This document shows, in pieces, positions 17,551 to 25,360 of a stretch of 32,094 nucleotides of DNA. The notes under the pieces are model-generated. The model was given only the letters and a program-made list of their open reading frames with translations, searched no databases and had not been told where the DNA came from. This stretch comes from UBA4971 sp029551185 (GTDB lineage: Bacteria; Bacillota; SHA-98; UBA4971), in assembly GCA_035593725.1 (NCBI GenBank), contig DAOSZN010000023.1, positions 1 to 32,094 on the forward strand. The letters run 5' to 3'. A program made the position numbers and the translations under genes. Every line of letters starts with the position of its first letter. Positions within the stretch are counted from its first letter, which is position 1.

Positions 17551-19647
17551 ATGCGCAAAAATTTTGCAGTAAGTGCCACTCTTATACTGGTGGTAGTGGT
17601 TGCTGCACCTGTATATGGATCTATGCTTGAAGTAAGCGGAAAGTATGTCGGGAGTCTCATGTATGACGGCGAAGCAGCTGATCAGGCTGACTCCGTTACT
17701 TCCATAAATCCCGGTGGAACAACGAAGTGTGCAGATCTCTTAGGAATGTCTACGCTTTATCTCACTTTTGATTTTGTCGGGAAGAGCATACTAAAAGAAC
17801 GCTTGCAGATGGAAGACTTGCCTGCAGACAGCCTACTGACGAAAGGTTCACCGGAAGACCGCCCGCCTGCGGAAACCGCAATGGAGAAGTTCTCATCAGA
17901 GAATGGCCCAAAAGAGGGAGGCTCATTTAACGCCCATGTGCCGCTGATCTTGTTCAAAGATGTGGAAAGGGGCGAATTCGCTGTTGCCTTGGATCCTAAT
18001 GATGAGTATCTCTTTGCCTATAAAGGCGATCTGTTTAGCCTTAGCCTCACTGACGCAACTCGAAGTGATTATGCGTTCGTTAGCCTAAAAGACCCTCTTG
18101 GGCTGGTCAGGGAGATTGACACTGAAGACATGGTAGTCCTAAAAGTTACAGGTGAACCGTGGGGAACGGACATATTGGGTTATTTAGTCAGAGCGGTTTT
18201 CACTGACAAGAAAGGCGAGACACGGGAATCCCGGTACGGGGCTATGCGAGCCACCTATGAACTGCCGGCCGGCGTAGGCTTAGGTCTTACATATGGCATC
18301 CACCGAAAACCGGCAAATTCCGGTGATGACAATAACACCGGGTGTGGTGGGGATATTGGTGCGGATGGGGACATTGATAGAGACGTGAACATCGATATAG
18401 ATGAGAATATCAGTATAGATATGGAAATCCCGATTCCCTTATCTAAGAAGGCTACCTTGCAGGGAGCGCTTGCAGTGAATACAGGTACAAAGGCAGGTAA
18501 CCCTTACGAACCAAAACATGCGTTTTCATTTAAGGTCAGGAAACTTCAATTAAGGAACATCACACTTGTTGGGGATCTAATCGCAGTCGAACCCGGTTTT
18601 GCTGTAGTAGCGCATAAGAAAGACTCAAGCGACGCCTTTGACTATGAAGGTAAGAGATATCTACGCGGAGAGGGCAGGACCATGCTTCATCTCTTTGGGC
18701 GGAACGTGAAGATTGCCCTTGCTAATGAGCGCGCTACCAACTATGACGGCAGCTTCGATTTGGAGAAAGGGTCATCTAAGAACAAGGTGTCCGGTGAAGT
18801 TGAGTTCAAGCTGTCTTCTGATGTTATATTGACTCTCGATGGATATCTCGACAAGACCCTGGCGGACACAGGTGATTATTTAGGAGATCACACGATGCGG
18901 GCCAGGGCAAAGATGTCATATGAGTCGCCGGAAGGCAACGAAATATGGGGCAGGCTTTGGCAGGTGGCGAAGGAGCATAGGGAAGCTCAAGGGACAGCCT
19001 ATAAGCTTGAATGCGGCGTTAAGATCAAGTCTACAGAATACGGAAAATTGGAAGGCAAGGGCGGGTATGAGCAAGGCACGCTTACGTTTCCAAGTTACAC
19101 AAGTGTTGGGGAATACACCCGAAAACTTTCCGGGGAAGTATACGGTGAACTGGAACACGCGTTCATGTCTGATGATGTGGATCAAGTGGACATGTTCTTA
19201 GCCGGACTGGCCAAGTATTTACATAGAGAGAGAAAGAGTCCTGAGGTCACGCTTGTGGCATACGGCGAGATAAACATTGTCATCGATAAGCGGCTCACCA
19301 ATACAACAGCTTTGCTGCTTGCCAGGGAGCCAAAGAAGACTTCCCATTATGCGCCGACTTTATACAACAAGTTAGACTGCAAGTTGCGAGACAATGCCTC
19401 CTTCGCTTTAGGATACACTTTCAAAGGGAAGAGAGGCACCCTTGAGGCTCTGTATACTGTTATGATAGGCGACGCTACGTTTGAGGTGGGGTACGGCAAA
19501 ACCGGGCTCCGGGACGAATGCACTGATACAGGTCATACAGGAAAGCCATGGGCATGGTTATGTTCAGCTGAGGCAGATCCCCGGCCCAAGCTCTTTACAT
19601 TGACGATTGCAATTCCGTTTCAGACCTTTGTCCATCATGCAAAGTAA
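17551..19647 (+). CDS. Outer-membrane-type beta-barrel protein (paralog 2)
   Basis: A 698-residue exported paralog of the preceding gene. The signal peptide spans 1-23 (MRKNFAVSATLILVVVVAAP...); the mature part starts MLEVSGKYVGSLMY. It shares LLGMSTLYLTFDF, SDYAFVSLKDPLGL and CxxxxxxGKPWAWLC. It has two extra segments: a Pro/Glu/Lys-rich insertion at about 80-130, and an Asp/Ile-rich stretch at about 265-293 (DIGADGDIDRDVNIDID) that could bind Ca2+. The Phe-ended signature LFTLTIAIPF is present but eight more residues (QTFVHHAK) follow. The CAG codon directly after the Phe is one substitution from TAG, so a stop-loss extension is likely. Such a tail could reduce BAM recognition. It is probably an outer-membrane porin or surface barrel; the substrate is unknown. 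Confidence 0.78.
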   Translation: MRKNFAVSATLILVVVVAAPVYGSMLEVSGKYVGSLMYDGEAADQADSVTSINPGGTTKCADLLGMSTLYLTFDFVGKSILKERLQMEDLPADSLLTKGSPEDRPPAETAMEKFSSENGPKEGGSFNAHVPLILFKDVERGEFAVALDPNDEYLFAYKGDLFSLSLTDATRSDYAFVSLKDPLGLVREIDTEDMVVLKVTGEPWGTDILGYLVRAVFTDKKGETRESRYGAMRATYELPAGVGLGLTYGIHRKPANSGDDNNTGCGGDIGADGDIDRDVNIDIDENISIDMEIPIPLSKKATLQGALAVNTGTKAGNPYEPKHAFSFKVRKLQLRNITLVGDLIAVEPGFAVVAHKKDSSDAFDYEGKRYLRGEGRTMLHLFGRNVKIALANERATNYDGSFDLEKGSSKNKVSGEVEFKLSSDVILTLDGYLDKTLADTGDYLGDHTMRARAKMSYESPEGNEIWGRLWQVAKEHREAQGTAYKLECGVKIKSTEYGKLEGKGGYEQGTLTFPSYTSVGEYTRKLSGEVYGELEHAFMSDDVDQVDMFLAGLAKYLHRERKSPEVTLVAYGEINIVIDKRLTNTTALLLAREPKKTSHYAPTLYNKLDCKLRDNASFALGYTFKGKRGTLEALYTVMIGDATFEVGYGKTGLRDECTDTGHTGKPWAWLCSAEADPRPKLFTLTIAIPFQTFVHHAK

Positions 19648-19791
19648 CGCTTTTGCGAATCCTTCGGCAAAGTATATATCCTGACATAATACTTGCGGAA
19701 AACGTGGTGTCATACCGTACAGGCACTAATTGTCCTTTGCCGCCATATCGTGATTGGGATAGGAAGGTGCAGGTAAAGGAGCGGAAGATTA

Positions 19792-20442
19792 GTGCTTGCT
19801 GTTGTGTTGTTTGCTATTGCTGTCAGTGTCGATGGGTTTTTTGTCGGTATTGCACAAGGAATGCGCGGGATCAAGGTGCCTGTTGCCACCTTGATTGTGA
19901 TTAGTGTCGTGTCTGCACTGGTTATCTTCTTGTCCCTTGGCAGCGGGGATTATGTCGCCAACCGGTTAAGCCCGCAAGCAGCGAAGGTTGTAGGCAGCGG
20001 TATCCTGATTATTCTGGGAATACTCATGCTAAAGCCGTTATCCCTATCCCAACGCCGAAACCAGGTGGGTTGCGATATGAACGGAAATGACACCTCTACT
20101 GAAACAGTCATATCCAAGATTGCAAGAGTGCTCATAATGATCCCTGGGTTTCTGGCAGAGCCGGTTACTGCGGACCTGGACTCATCCGGGACGCTTACCA
20201 TTGACGAAGGATTTCTCCTTGGGCTGGCTCTTGCCATTGACGCGCTTGGCGTAGGATTCGGGGCAGGTATGGCAGGCATGTCGAGCGCGCTTACTCCGGT
20301 TGTGGCCGGTGTGATGCAAGGTATTTTCGTCAGCCTTGGCCTAATCTTAGGCAAAAGAATGCATGAGACAGTCCCAAACCACATACTGGAAAAAGCACCT
20401 GGGAGTATACTAATACTTCTTGGGGCAATGCGATTGAAATAG
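19792..20442 (+). CDS. ytaF: Sporulation membrane protein YtaF (MntP-like fold)
   Basis: A 216-residue polytopic membrane protein of the YtaF/MntP family. The two-fold repeated motif is visible: DGFFVGIAQGMRGIKV near the N-terminus and DALGVGFGAGMAGM in the second half, each in a helix, with about six helices in total. The hydrophilic middle contains ADLDSSGTLTIDEG, typical of YtaF rather than MntP. It starts at GTG with AAAGGAG about 10 bases upstream. In Bacillus the gene lies between mutM and coaE downstream of polA, and the order ytaF-coaE is kept here. Its presence suggests endospore formation. The biochemical role of YtaF is not firmly established; metal-ion export is possible from the fold. 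Confidence 0.92.
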   Translation: MLAVVLFAIAVSVDGFFVGIAQGMRGIKVPVATLIVISVVSALVIFLSLGSGDYVANRLSPQAAKVVGSGILIILGILMLKPLSLSQRRNQVGCDMNGNDTSTETVISKIARVLIMIPGFLAEPVTADLDSSGTLTIDEGFLLGLALAIDALGVGFGAGMAGMSSALTPVVAGVMQGIFVSLGLILGKRMHETVPNHILEKAPGSILILLGAMRLK

Positions 20443-20541
20443 CTGTTAGAGGAAGGATTTAAGGAAAGGATCGAGAAGTTGTAGACCCATGGCTCATCAT
20501 TCAATACAGTTGGTGCTGCGAACGAATACTTACGAACGGTA

Positions 20542-21183
20542 GTGAGATGCGAAGTGATTATTGGCATAACCGGCCCAATCGGAAGCGGTAAGAGTCTTAT
20601 TGCCTCTGAACTTACTCTATTAGGGGCTTATCTTATTGATATGGATGTCGTCGCGCGTGAGCTGGTTGAGCCGGGGATGCCTGCGCTTGGTGAAATAAGA
20701 GATGAGTTCGGCCCGGACTACATCCTGGGTCAAGGCACTTTGAATCGTAGGGCCTTGGGACGGCTTGTTTTCTCTCGCCCTGAGGCCCTCCGGCGTTTGA
20801 ATGGGATTATGTTTCCTAAGCTTATGGAGGCTGCAAAAGAGAGACTGAATGAGGCATCCGGGCAGCATGACCTGGTTGTGGTAGATGCTGCTGTCCTTTA
20901 TCAAGCAGGCTTGGATAGACTTGTTGACAAGGTCATAGCGGTGACTGCCGAAGAAGAGGTACGCACAGCAAGGATAATGAAAAGGGATAAGCTTTCATAT
21001 GAGGAAGCTTTGGAGCGCATATCAGGACAGGGTGATCTTGATGAAGTCGCCAGGCGCAGTGCAGACCTTATCATTGACAACTCAGGCACACCTTACGCCT
21101 TGAGAACAAAACTCATGGATGGCCTACGCTTCCTGGGTATTGATGTATCAAGCCGCGACAGCGGACCGTATCTTCCCGGATGA
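20542..21183 (+). CDS. coaE: Dephospho-CoA kinase
   Basis: Catalyses the last step of coenzyme A synthesis, ATP-dependent 3'-phosphorylation of dephospho-CoA. It is a 213-residue P-loop kinase with GITGPIGSGKS (about 8-18), LIDMDVVARELVEPG (the substrate-binding Asp region), LNRRALGRLVFSRPEALRRLNGIMFP, VVVDAAVLYQAGLD and a lid region with RIMKRDKLSYEEALERI. The family usually has GGIGSGKS; Pro replaces the first Gly. It starts at GTG 20542, or GTG 20554, which would begin MIIGITG; neither has a strong ribosome binding site, suggesting modest translation. It follows ytaF by 99 bases as in Bacillus. Confidence 0.96.
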   Translation: MRCEVIIGITGPIGSGKSLIASELTLLGAYLIDMDVVARELVEPGMPALGEIRDEFGPDYILGQGTLNRRALGRLVFSRPEALRRLNGIMFPKLMEAAKERLNEASGQHDLVVVDAAVLYQAGLDRLVDKVIAVTAEEEVRTARIMKRDKLSYEEALERISGQGDLDEVARRSADLIIDNSGTPYALRTKLMDGLRFLGIDVSSRDSGPYLPG

Positions 21184-21255
21184 TGAATAGGATAAGCTCA
21201 TAATGTATAAGGGTATTAGAGTAAAAGAAGCAGCCCCGAGGCAGAGGGCGGTGGT

Positions 21256-21843
21256 TTGGTGTTTGTGGTGAATCTTAGGCGTGTGGGAAGACAGATGCTT
21301 CTAATCTTCGGTATCATGCTTGTGATATATCTCATATTTCATTCCAGGTGGTATTTGAAGAGAGTGTATCCAATCCACTATAAAGATATAATTACCCAAT
21401 ACTCACTGGAGAATGAGGTGGATCCCTTTCTTATCACTGCGGTGATTCGTGTGGAGAGCAGGTTTCATCCGGAGGCTGTGTCCCCTAAAGGGGCCAGAGG
21501 ATTGATGCAAGTCATGCCTGACACCGGCAAGTGGATTGCAGGAGAACTCGGGATAGGCGAATTCGACTCTGAAATGCTATACGATCCCATGACTAACGTG
21601 AGAGTCGGCACGTGGTACTTGGCATTTCTACTAAGGGAGTACAGAGGGGATCCTGTTTTGACTCTTGCCGCTTATAACGCCGGGCGCAGTAATGTCAATA
21701 AGTGGCTTGACGATCAGCGCTGGAGCGGGGGAGAAGAGGACATTAACAGTATTCCATTTGCTGAAACCAGGGAATACGTGAAGAAAGTACTTCGCCTTTA
21801 TAGGAAATACCATGAAGTATACAGAGGGCGATGGGAGGAATGA
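21256..21843 (+). CDS. Membrane-anchored lytic transglycosylase (SLT domain)
   Basis: A 195-residue peptidoglycan lytic transglycosylase. One N-terminal transmembrane helix (about 12-29) anchors it. The SLT domain follows with the catalytic Glu in VIRVESRF (Glu67), then SPKGARGLMQVMPDT, AAYNAGRSNVNKW and IPFAETREYVKKV, all signature segments of Slt family 1. It cleaves glycan strands with formation of 1,6-anhydro-MurNAc. TTG (21256), GTG (21259) and GTG (21265) are all possible starts, and a GAGGG-type ribosome binding site lies just upstream. An SLT gene after coaE is a common arrangement in Clostridia-like genomes (from memory). Confidence 0.95.
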   Translation: MVFVVNLRRVGRQMLLIFGIMLVIYLIFHSRWYLKRVYPIHYKDIITQYSLENEVDPFLITAVIRVESRFHPEAVSPKGARGLMQVMPDTGKWIAGELGIGEFDSEMLYDPMTNVRVGTWYLAFLLREYRGDPVLTLAAYNAGRSNVNKWLDDQRWSGGEEDINSIPFAETREYVKKVLRLYRKYHEVYRGRWEE

Positions 21844-21915
21844 TCCTGATCTCCTAGCACACGACATCTTGCCTAACAGGCATAATGGCATATAGTGCAA
21901 GTCCTTGTCCGATTG

Positions 21916-21924
21916 TGGTATAAT
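21916..21924 (+). promoter_or_regulatory. Extended -10 promoter before the NAPRTase gene
   Basis: TGGTATAAT is a perfect extended -10 element. No good -35 is seen at the right distance. The leader would be about 90 nt. Confidence 0.5.
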
Positions 21925-22022
21925 CATCCTTGATCTGGAGCGAAATTCCACGAAATTGGCGGTTGGTCTTCTATATATCACTTAATATGTCGCAAGTTTC
22001 AATTCTGAAAGGGGCGTTTTCC

Positions 22023-23093
22023 ATGACAGGGGACGAGCGCGCATCTTGTCCGTCGTCTGAGGAGATCCGGACTCTTGCTGACGCTAAGGCAATTACAGCA
22101 GATCCGAATACAAGGTTCTATTCAGCTGAACACGACGAGATTCGCCGCGGTCTTACTACAGACATATATTTCGTCAGGACACGAGAAATCTTGGATAGAC
22201 TGGGACTTGGGAAAACTTCTGTGGTCGCTGAGATCTTCCCGCGGAAACCCGGGGTCTTAGCCGGGGTGGGTGAGGTCTTGCATCTTCTTGAGGACAAGCA
22301 GGTTAAGATATGGGCAGTCCCTGAAGGTGAAGAGTTTACTCCGAAAGAAGTAGTAATGCGTATTGAAGGTCCGTATGATGAGTTTGGAATGTTTGAGACT
22401 ACGATCCTCGGTTTTCTTGCAAGTTCCAGCGGATGGGCGACTGCTGCGAGGGCTGCGAAGGAGGCAGCAGGAGACAAGACCGTCATCTGTTTCGGCGCAA
22501 GGCATGTCCATCCTGCTGTAGCCCCGGTCATGGAGCGTGCCGCTGTTATCGGCGGAGTTGACGGGGCGAGTTGTATTCTTGCCGCGAAGTTGCTTGGCAG
22601 GGAGCCTTCGGGAACTGTCCCTCATGCTGCATTTCTCATAGTCGGGGACAGCGTGAAGGTTGCAGAGGCTTATGATGAATTCATGCCTGAGGACGCTCCT
22701 AGGATCATACTGGTGGACACGTTCAAGGACGAGGCTGAAGAATCCCTTAGGGTAGCTGAGGCGCTTGGAGAGAGACTGGCAGGAATCAGGTTGGACACCC
22801 CGGGAGAGAGAGGCGGAGTGACTGCGGATTTGGTGACTGAGGTGAGAGCAAGGCTTGACCAGGCCGGATACGGACATGTAAGAGTCTTCGTATCAGGAGG
22901 ACTGTATCCTGAGAAGATCCAGGAGCTGTCCCGGGCAGGGGCGTATTCTTTCGGAGTCGGCAGCTTCATATCCCAAGCCTCACCTATTGATATGACTCTC
23001 GACCTCAAGGAAGTCGGAGGGAAGCCAATCGCAAAGCGAGGCAGGATTCCTGGTATTATTGAAAATGAGAAGCTTGAGTTAGTAAAGAGTTAG
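22023..23093 (+). CDS. Nicotinate phosphoribosyltransferase-family enzyme
   Basis: Converts nicotinate and PRPP to nicotinate mononucleotide in NAD salvage. The 356-residue protein shows family segments in order: TDIYFVRTREIL, AEIFPRKPGVLAGVGEVLHLL, EGPYDEFGMFETTILGFLASSSGWAT, CFGARHVHPAVAP (substrate-binding Arg/His), GASCILAAKLLGREPSGTVPHA, ILVDTFKDEAEE, GIRLDTPGERGG and VFVSGGLYPEKI. The start at 22023 is preferred over an upstream in-frame ATG (21930) because GAAAGGGG precedes it and the first 31 residues of the longer form look untranslated. It resembles the shorter type shared by Bacillota and archaea. A strong terminator follows. A nicotinamide/quinolinate variant cannot be excluded. 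Confidence 0.92.
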   Translation: MTGDERASCPSSEEIRTLADAKAITADPNTRFYSAEHDEIRRGLTTDIYFVRTREILDRLGLGKTSVVAEIFPRKPGVLAGVGEVLHLLEDKQVKIWAVPEGEEFTPKEVVMRIEGPYDEFGMFETTILGFLASSSGWATAARAAKEAAGDKTVICFGARHVHPAVAPVMERAAVIGGVDGASCILAAKLLGREPSGTVPHAAFLIVGDSVKVAEAYDEFMPEDAPRIILVDTFKDEAEESLRVAEALGERLAGIRLDTPGERGGVTADLVTEVRARLDQAGYGHVRVFVSGGLYPEKIQELSRAGAYSFGVGSFISQASPIDMTLDLKEVGGKPIAKRGRIPGIIENEKLELVKS

Positions 23094-23119
23094 CGCGGTA
23101 ACCAGAGGCGTAGATTAGA

Positions 23120-23150
23120 AAAGGAGGCGGAGGAGTTCCGCCTCCTTTAA
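23120..23150 (+). terminator. Intrinsic terminator after the NAPRTase gene
   Basis: A perfect 12-bp stem AAAGGAGGCGGA / TCCGCCTCCTTT with a 5-base loop; the A/T ends make it bidirectional in principle. Confidence 0.9.
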
Positions 23151-23187
23151 GAGCGGTGTGACTCAGAAGGACCAATTTCAACCTGCC

Positions 23188-23337
23188 ACGCTGTCCCCTC
23201 ATTTCGAGTTCTGTATATGCGCGTTGAACCGTGTTTGGATTGGCGTCCCGGCCTGTTTCGCGAAATCGCGCACAGACAATACATGGCAAGGGTAGCTTTG
23301 TCTGCAGCGTCATTAGAATCTCATATATCCGGAACAT
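23188..23337 (-). pseudogene. Remnant of a GntR-family (YtrA-like) regulator
   Basis: On the minus strand about 50 codons read IYEILMTLQ ... LPLPCIVCARFRET ... DANPNTVQRAYTELEMRG. This matches the winged-helix DNA-binding part of GntR/YtrA regulators (NPNTVxRAYxELE recognition helix), but the wing region and all effector-binding sequence are gone and the segment before NPNTV is degraded. It runs into unrelated sequence and the neighbouring terminator. It lies divergently next to the nucleoside phosphorylase gene and may once have regulated it. Confidence 0.65.
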
Positions 23338-23385
23338 AGAAATAGCATCAATTATTCCACACACTTTCAATATTAGTGCCAAAGG

Positions 23386-23403
23386 TTGTATGGCATCATA
23401 CAA
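23386..23403. promoter_or_regulatory. Palindromic operator-like site, possibly GntR-type
   Basis: TTGTATG-GCAT-CATACAA is a perfect 7-bp inverted repeat, 20 bases before the phosphorylase start codon. GntR-family operators often contain TTGTATnnATACAA-like cores, and a GntR remnant lies directly beside it. A transcriptional role is inferred. Confidence 0.5.
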
Positions 23404-23422
23404 ATAAAAGTGAGGGGATTAT

Positions 23423-24160
23423 ATGAAGCAGTTCCACATCAGCCTCGAAGCAGGGGATATCGGCGAAACTGTGATACTTCCGGGCGATCCGGCCAGATCT
23501 AAGAAAATTGCATCCGGCATGGACAAGTATGAGTTTGTTGCTGAATGCCGGGAATACACCACTTACACAGGAACCACAGGAGGAGTGAAGGTATCGGTTA
23601 TGTCCACAGGGATAGGATGTCCGTCTGTGGCAATCGGCGTTGAAGAGCTGGCCAATATCGGTGCCCGTAACTTGATCCGTCTTGGTACCACCGGCGCGCT
23701 TCAGCCTGAGATCGAGCCTGGCTCACTCATTGTGGCTACAGGTGCTGTACGCGGTGACGGCACTACCCCGGAGTACGTGCCAATTGAGTTTCCTGCTATT
23801 GCTGACAGGGAAGTCGTGAACGCCTTGATCGAAGGTTGTGAATCAGTAGGGGTCACCCCCTACGTAGGTATCATTCGTAGCCATGATGCGTTCTACGTAG
23901 AGTCGGCTGTCGCTCACCCGGGCTGGGAGGAACGCCTTAAAGTGTGGACGAAGGCGGGATGCTTGTCGATTGAGAATGAATCGTCAGCACTATTCGTTGT
24001 AGGAAGCCTGCGTAAGCTCAGAACAGGTACCATCCTCGTGGTAAGGGCTAATCATATTACGAAGAAGTGGGACAAAGTCGATCCTGAAGTCGACGAAGCG
24101 CTTGACAAGGCTATTAAAGCATCGATGTATGCAGCACGAAAACTTGCTGCCGTGAAATAA
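23423..24160 (+). CDS. Uridine phosphorylase-family nucleoside phosphorylase
   Basis: A 245-residue PNP/UDP-family enzyme that phosphorolyses a nucleoside to the base and (deoxy)ribose-1-phosphate. Visible segments: VILPGDPARSKKIA, the phosphate-site STGIGCPSVAIGVEEL, NLIRLGTTGALQPEI, GIIRSHDAFYVE and IENESSALFVVG. The uridine/purine phosphorylase substrate motif is normally E-M-E; here it is E-N-E (Met replaced by Asn), which may alter ribose contacts. GAGGGG precedes the ATG. A decayed deaminase gene follows, suggesting this was a nucleoside or methylthioadenosine salvage locus. Whether the substrate is uridine or another nucleoside cannot be decided. Confidence 0.92.
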   Translation: MKQFHISLEAGDIGETVILPGDPARSKKIASGMDKYEFVAECREYTTYTGTTGGVKVSVMSTGIGCPSVAIGVEELANIGARNLIRLGTTGALQPEIEPGSLIVATGAVRGDGTTPEYVPIEFPAIADREVVNALIEGCESVGVTPYVGIIRSHDAFYVESAVAHPGWEERLKVWTKAGCLSIENESSALFVVGSLRKLRTGTILVVRANHITKKWDKVDPEVDEALDKAIKASMYAARKLAAVK

Positions 24161-24165
24161 GATGA

Positions 24166-24435
24166 GCCTTACTGCCGGCCCACAGCATATGGCTTAACCG
24201 GCGTGAATTGGATCTGATCAAGCAGGCCGATGCAAACCCGGTGCACTGCCCATCTACCAACATGAAGATCGCCGACAGCATTGCTCCTGTCGCTGACATG
24301 CCGGATCGTGGGATCAATGTTTACTTGGGATGTGATGGCGTTGCCGGCAGCGTAAGTCGCGACATAATCAGAAAAGCAAGGCTTGCTTCTCTGCTACAGA
24401 ATGGTTATCGATTAGATTTGACAACAGCGCACTGA
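24166..24435 (+). pseudogene. Remnant of an MTA/S-adenosylhomocysteine deaminase-type amidohydrolase
   Basis: About 89 codons with no proper start match the middle of MtaD/SsnA-type deaminases: AHSIWLNRRELDLI (metal-binding His region), NPVHCPSTNMKIADSIAPV, GINVYLGCDGVAG (catalytic Asp region) and RKARLASLLQ. The N-terminal metal-binding HxH half and the C-terminus are missing, and it follows the phosphorylase stop within a few bases. It is not functional on its own. Its last codons overlap the -35 box of the next tRNA promoter. Confidence 0.75.
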
Positions 24436-24446
24436 GCCTTTATAAT
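24418..24446 (+). promoter_or_regulatory. Perfect sigma-A promoter of tRNA-Leu(GAG)
   Basis: TTGACA (24418-24423), a 17-base spacer and TATAAT (24441-24446): all 12 consensus positions match. The predicted start lies about 38 bases before the tRNA. Confidence 0.92.
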
Positions 24447-24490
24447 TTTCTTTGGATACGACGTACAAATCTTCATAGGTAGTTACAAGT

Positions 24491-24576
24491 GCCCGGGTGG
24501 CGGAATCGGCAGACGCGCACGTTTGAGGGGCGTGTGGGTAACCCCCGTACGAGTTCAAGTCTCGTCCCGGGCACCA
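24491..24576 (+). tRNA. tRNA-Leu (anticodon GAG)
   Basis: The acceptor stem GCCCGGG/CCCGGGC is followed by discriminator A and an encoded CCA (24574-24576). The D region GCGGAATCGGCAGACGC is identical to that of the first tRNA-Leu. The anticodon stem CACGT/GCGTG encloses TTGAGGG, giving anticodon GAG (CUC/CUU codons). There is a long variable arm and a GAGTTCAAGTCTC T-arm. Confidence 0.97.
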
Positions 24577-24862
24577 TTATTTTCAAAAAACGTGTGATTC
24601 CGTTGATGCTGTTGAATTATCTTGAATCCGGCTACCAAGTAAATAGTGTAAGCCGAGATGCGGAAGCTGATATTTGATCAGGCGCCCAGTTTTCATATTA
24701 AAGCTGTTTTAAGTATGGTGCATATACGAACAGGCGAATTATGTGCACATTCGTAAGACGGAAGCAAGAGAGGGTTGAAAGGATAGTTCGTAAGTGGAGC
24801 GCAGGCCTTTACTGAGTAGCCCGGCGGACACCTGCGCCCGCATAGCGCCGGAATATCCAAGA
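24577..24862. other. Intergenic region, 286 bp
   Basis: No gene is recognised. GCGCAGG and CCTGCGC (about 24799 and 24831) could pair over a 25-base gap, but no T-tract follows on either strand, so a terminator is not supported. Confidence 0.4.
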
Positions 24863-25333
24863 TCACTCTTTTTCTTGTGCACAAGGATGCTCTTTCGTAT
24901 CTCCGTGACACTCTTTGATCTGCTCGGGGCTGCATTCTCCGGGCTTTCCCTTTAGCTTCTCAGGATGAGTGCATTTACAGTCGCATTTACACATATCTTT
25001 GTCCCTCCCCTCTGTGTCAGACTGTCCGCTAAGAGATTCTCTAGGGCAAATATGCTGAGGTCGGATATGCTGACCTGCCATAGCATCTAACTCATCAGCC
25101 ACTTGTCGAAGCTTATCCCTATCAATTGAGTAATGAGTCCAGTAACTGCGCTTTTCTCCTTTGGCTAACCCTGATTTCCGCAGGATTTGAAGGTGTTGCG
25201 ATACTGCGGCTTCGGAGATTCCGAGATGCAGCGCAAGTGCGCTTACACAGTAATCATGGGTCAATAACAAGTTGACTATTTTAAAGCGTGTCTCATCTGC
25301 CAAGGCCTTAAGCACTTCAGGGAGATGGTCCAT
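24863..25333 (-). CDS. ArsR-family regulator with Cys-rich C-terminal tail
   Basis: A 156-residue winged-helix repressor. The DNA-binding domain occupies about 1-75: VLKALADETRFKIVNLLL, a Cys in HDYCVSALALHLGISEAAVSQHLQILRKSGL (recognition helix SEAAVSQHLQIL) and the wing SYWTHYSI. A tail of about 65 residues holds eight Cys, including the cluster MCKCDCKC, and a closing segment CSPEQIKECHG ... HPC. The tail is a likely metal-binding module, so a metal- or metalloid-responsive repressor is inferred. The start at 25333 is preferred over 25399 because MDHLPEVLKALADETR is the normal ArsR start and the promoter lies between the two. No metal-transport or resistance gene adjoins it, so the target may be itself or distant. 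Confidence 0.88.
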   Translation of the reverse strand: MDHLPEVLKALADETRFKIVNLLLTHDYCVSALALHLGISEAAVSQHLQILRKSGLAKGEKRSYWTHYSIDRDKLRQVADELDAMAGQHIRPQHICPRESLSGQSDTEGRDKDMCKCDCKCTHPEKLKGKPGECSPEQIKECHGDTKEHPCAQEKE

Positions 25334-25360
25334 AATATCACTCAATCCAATAAAGTAATA

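Noticed and set aside
24799..24837. GCGCAGG/CCTGCGC inverted repeat as a terminator of the ArsR gene
   Set aside because: The loop is too long and there is no T-run on either strand.
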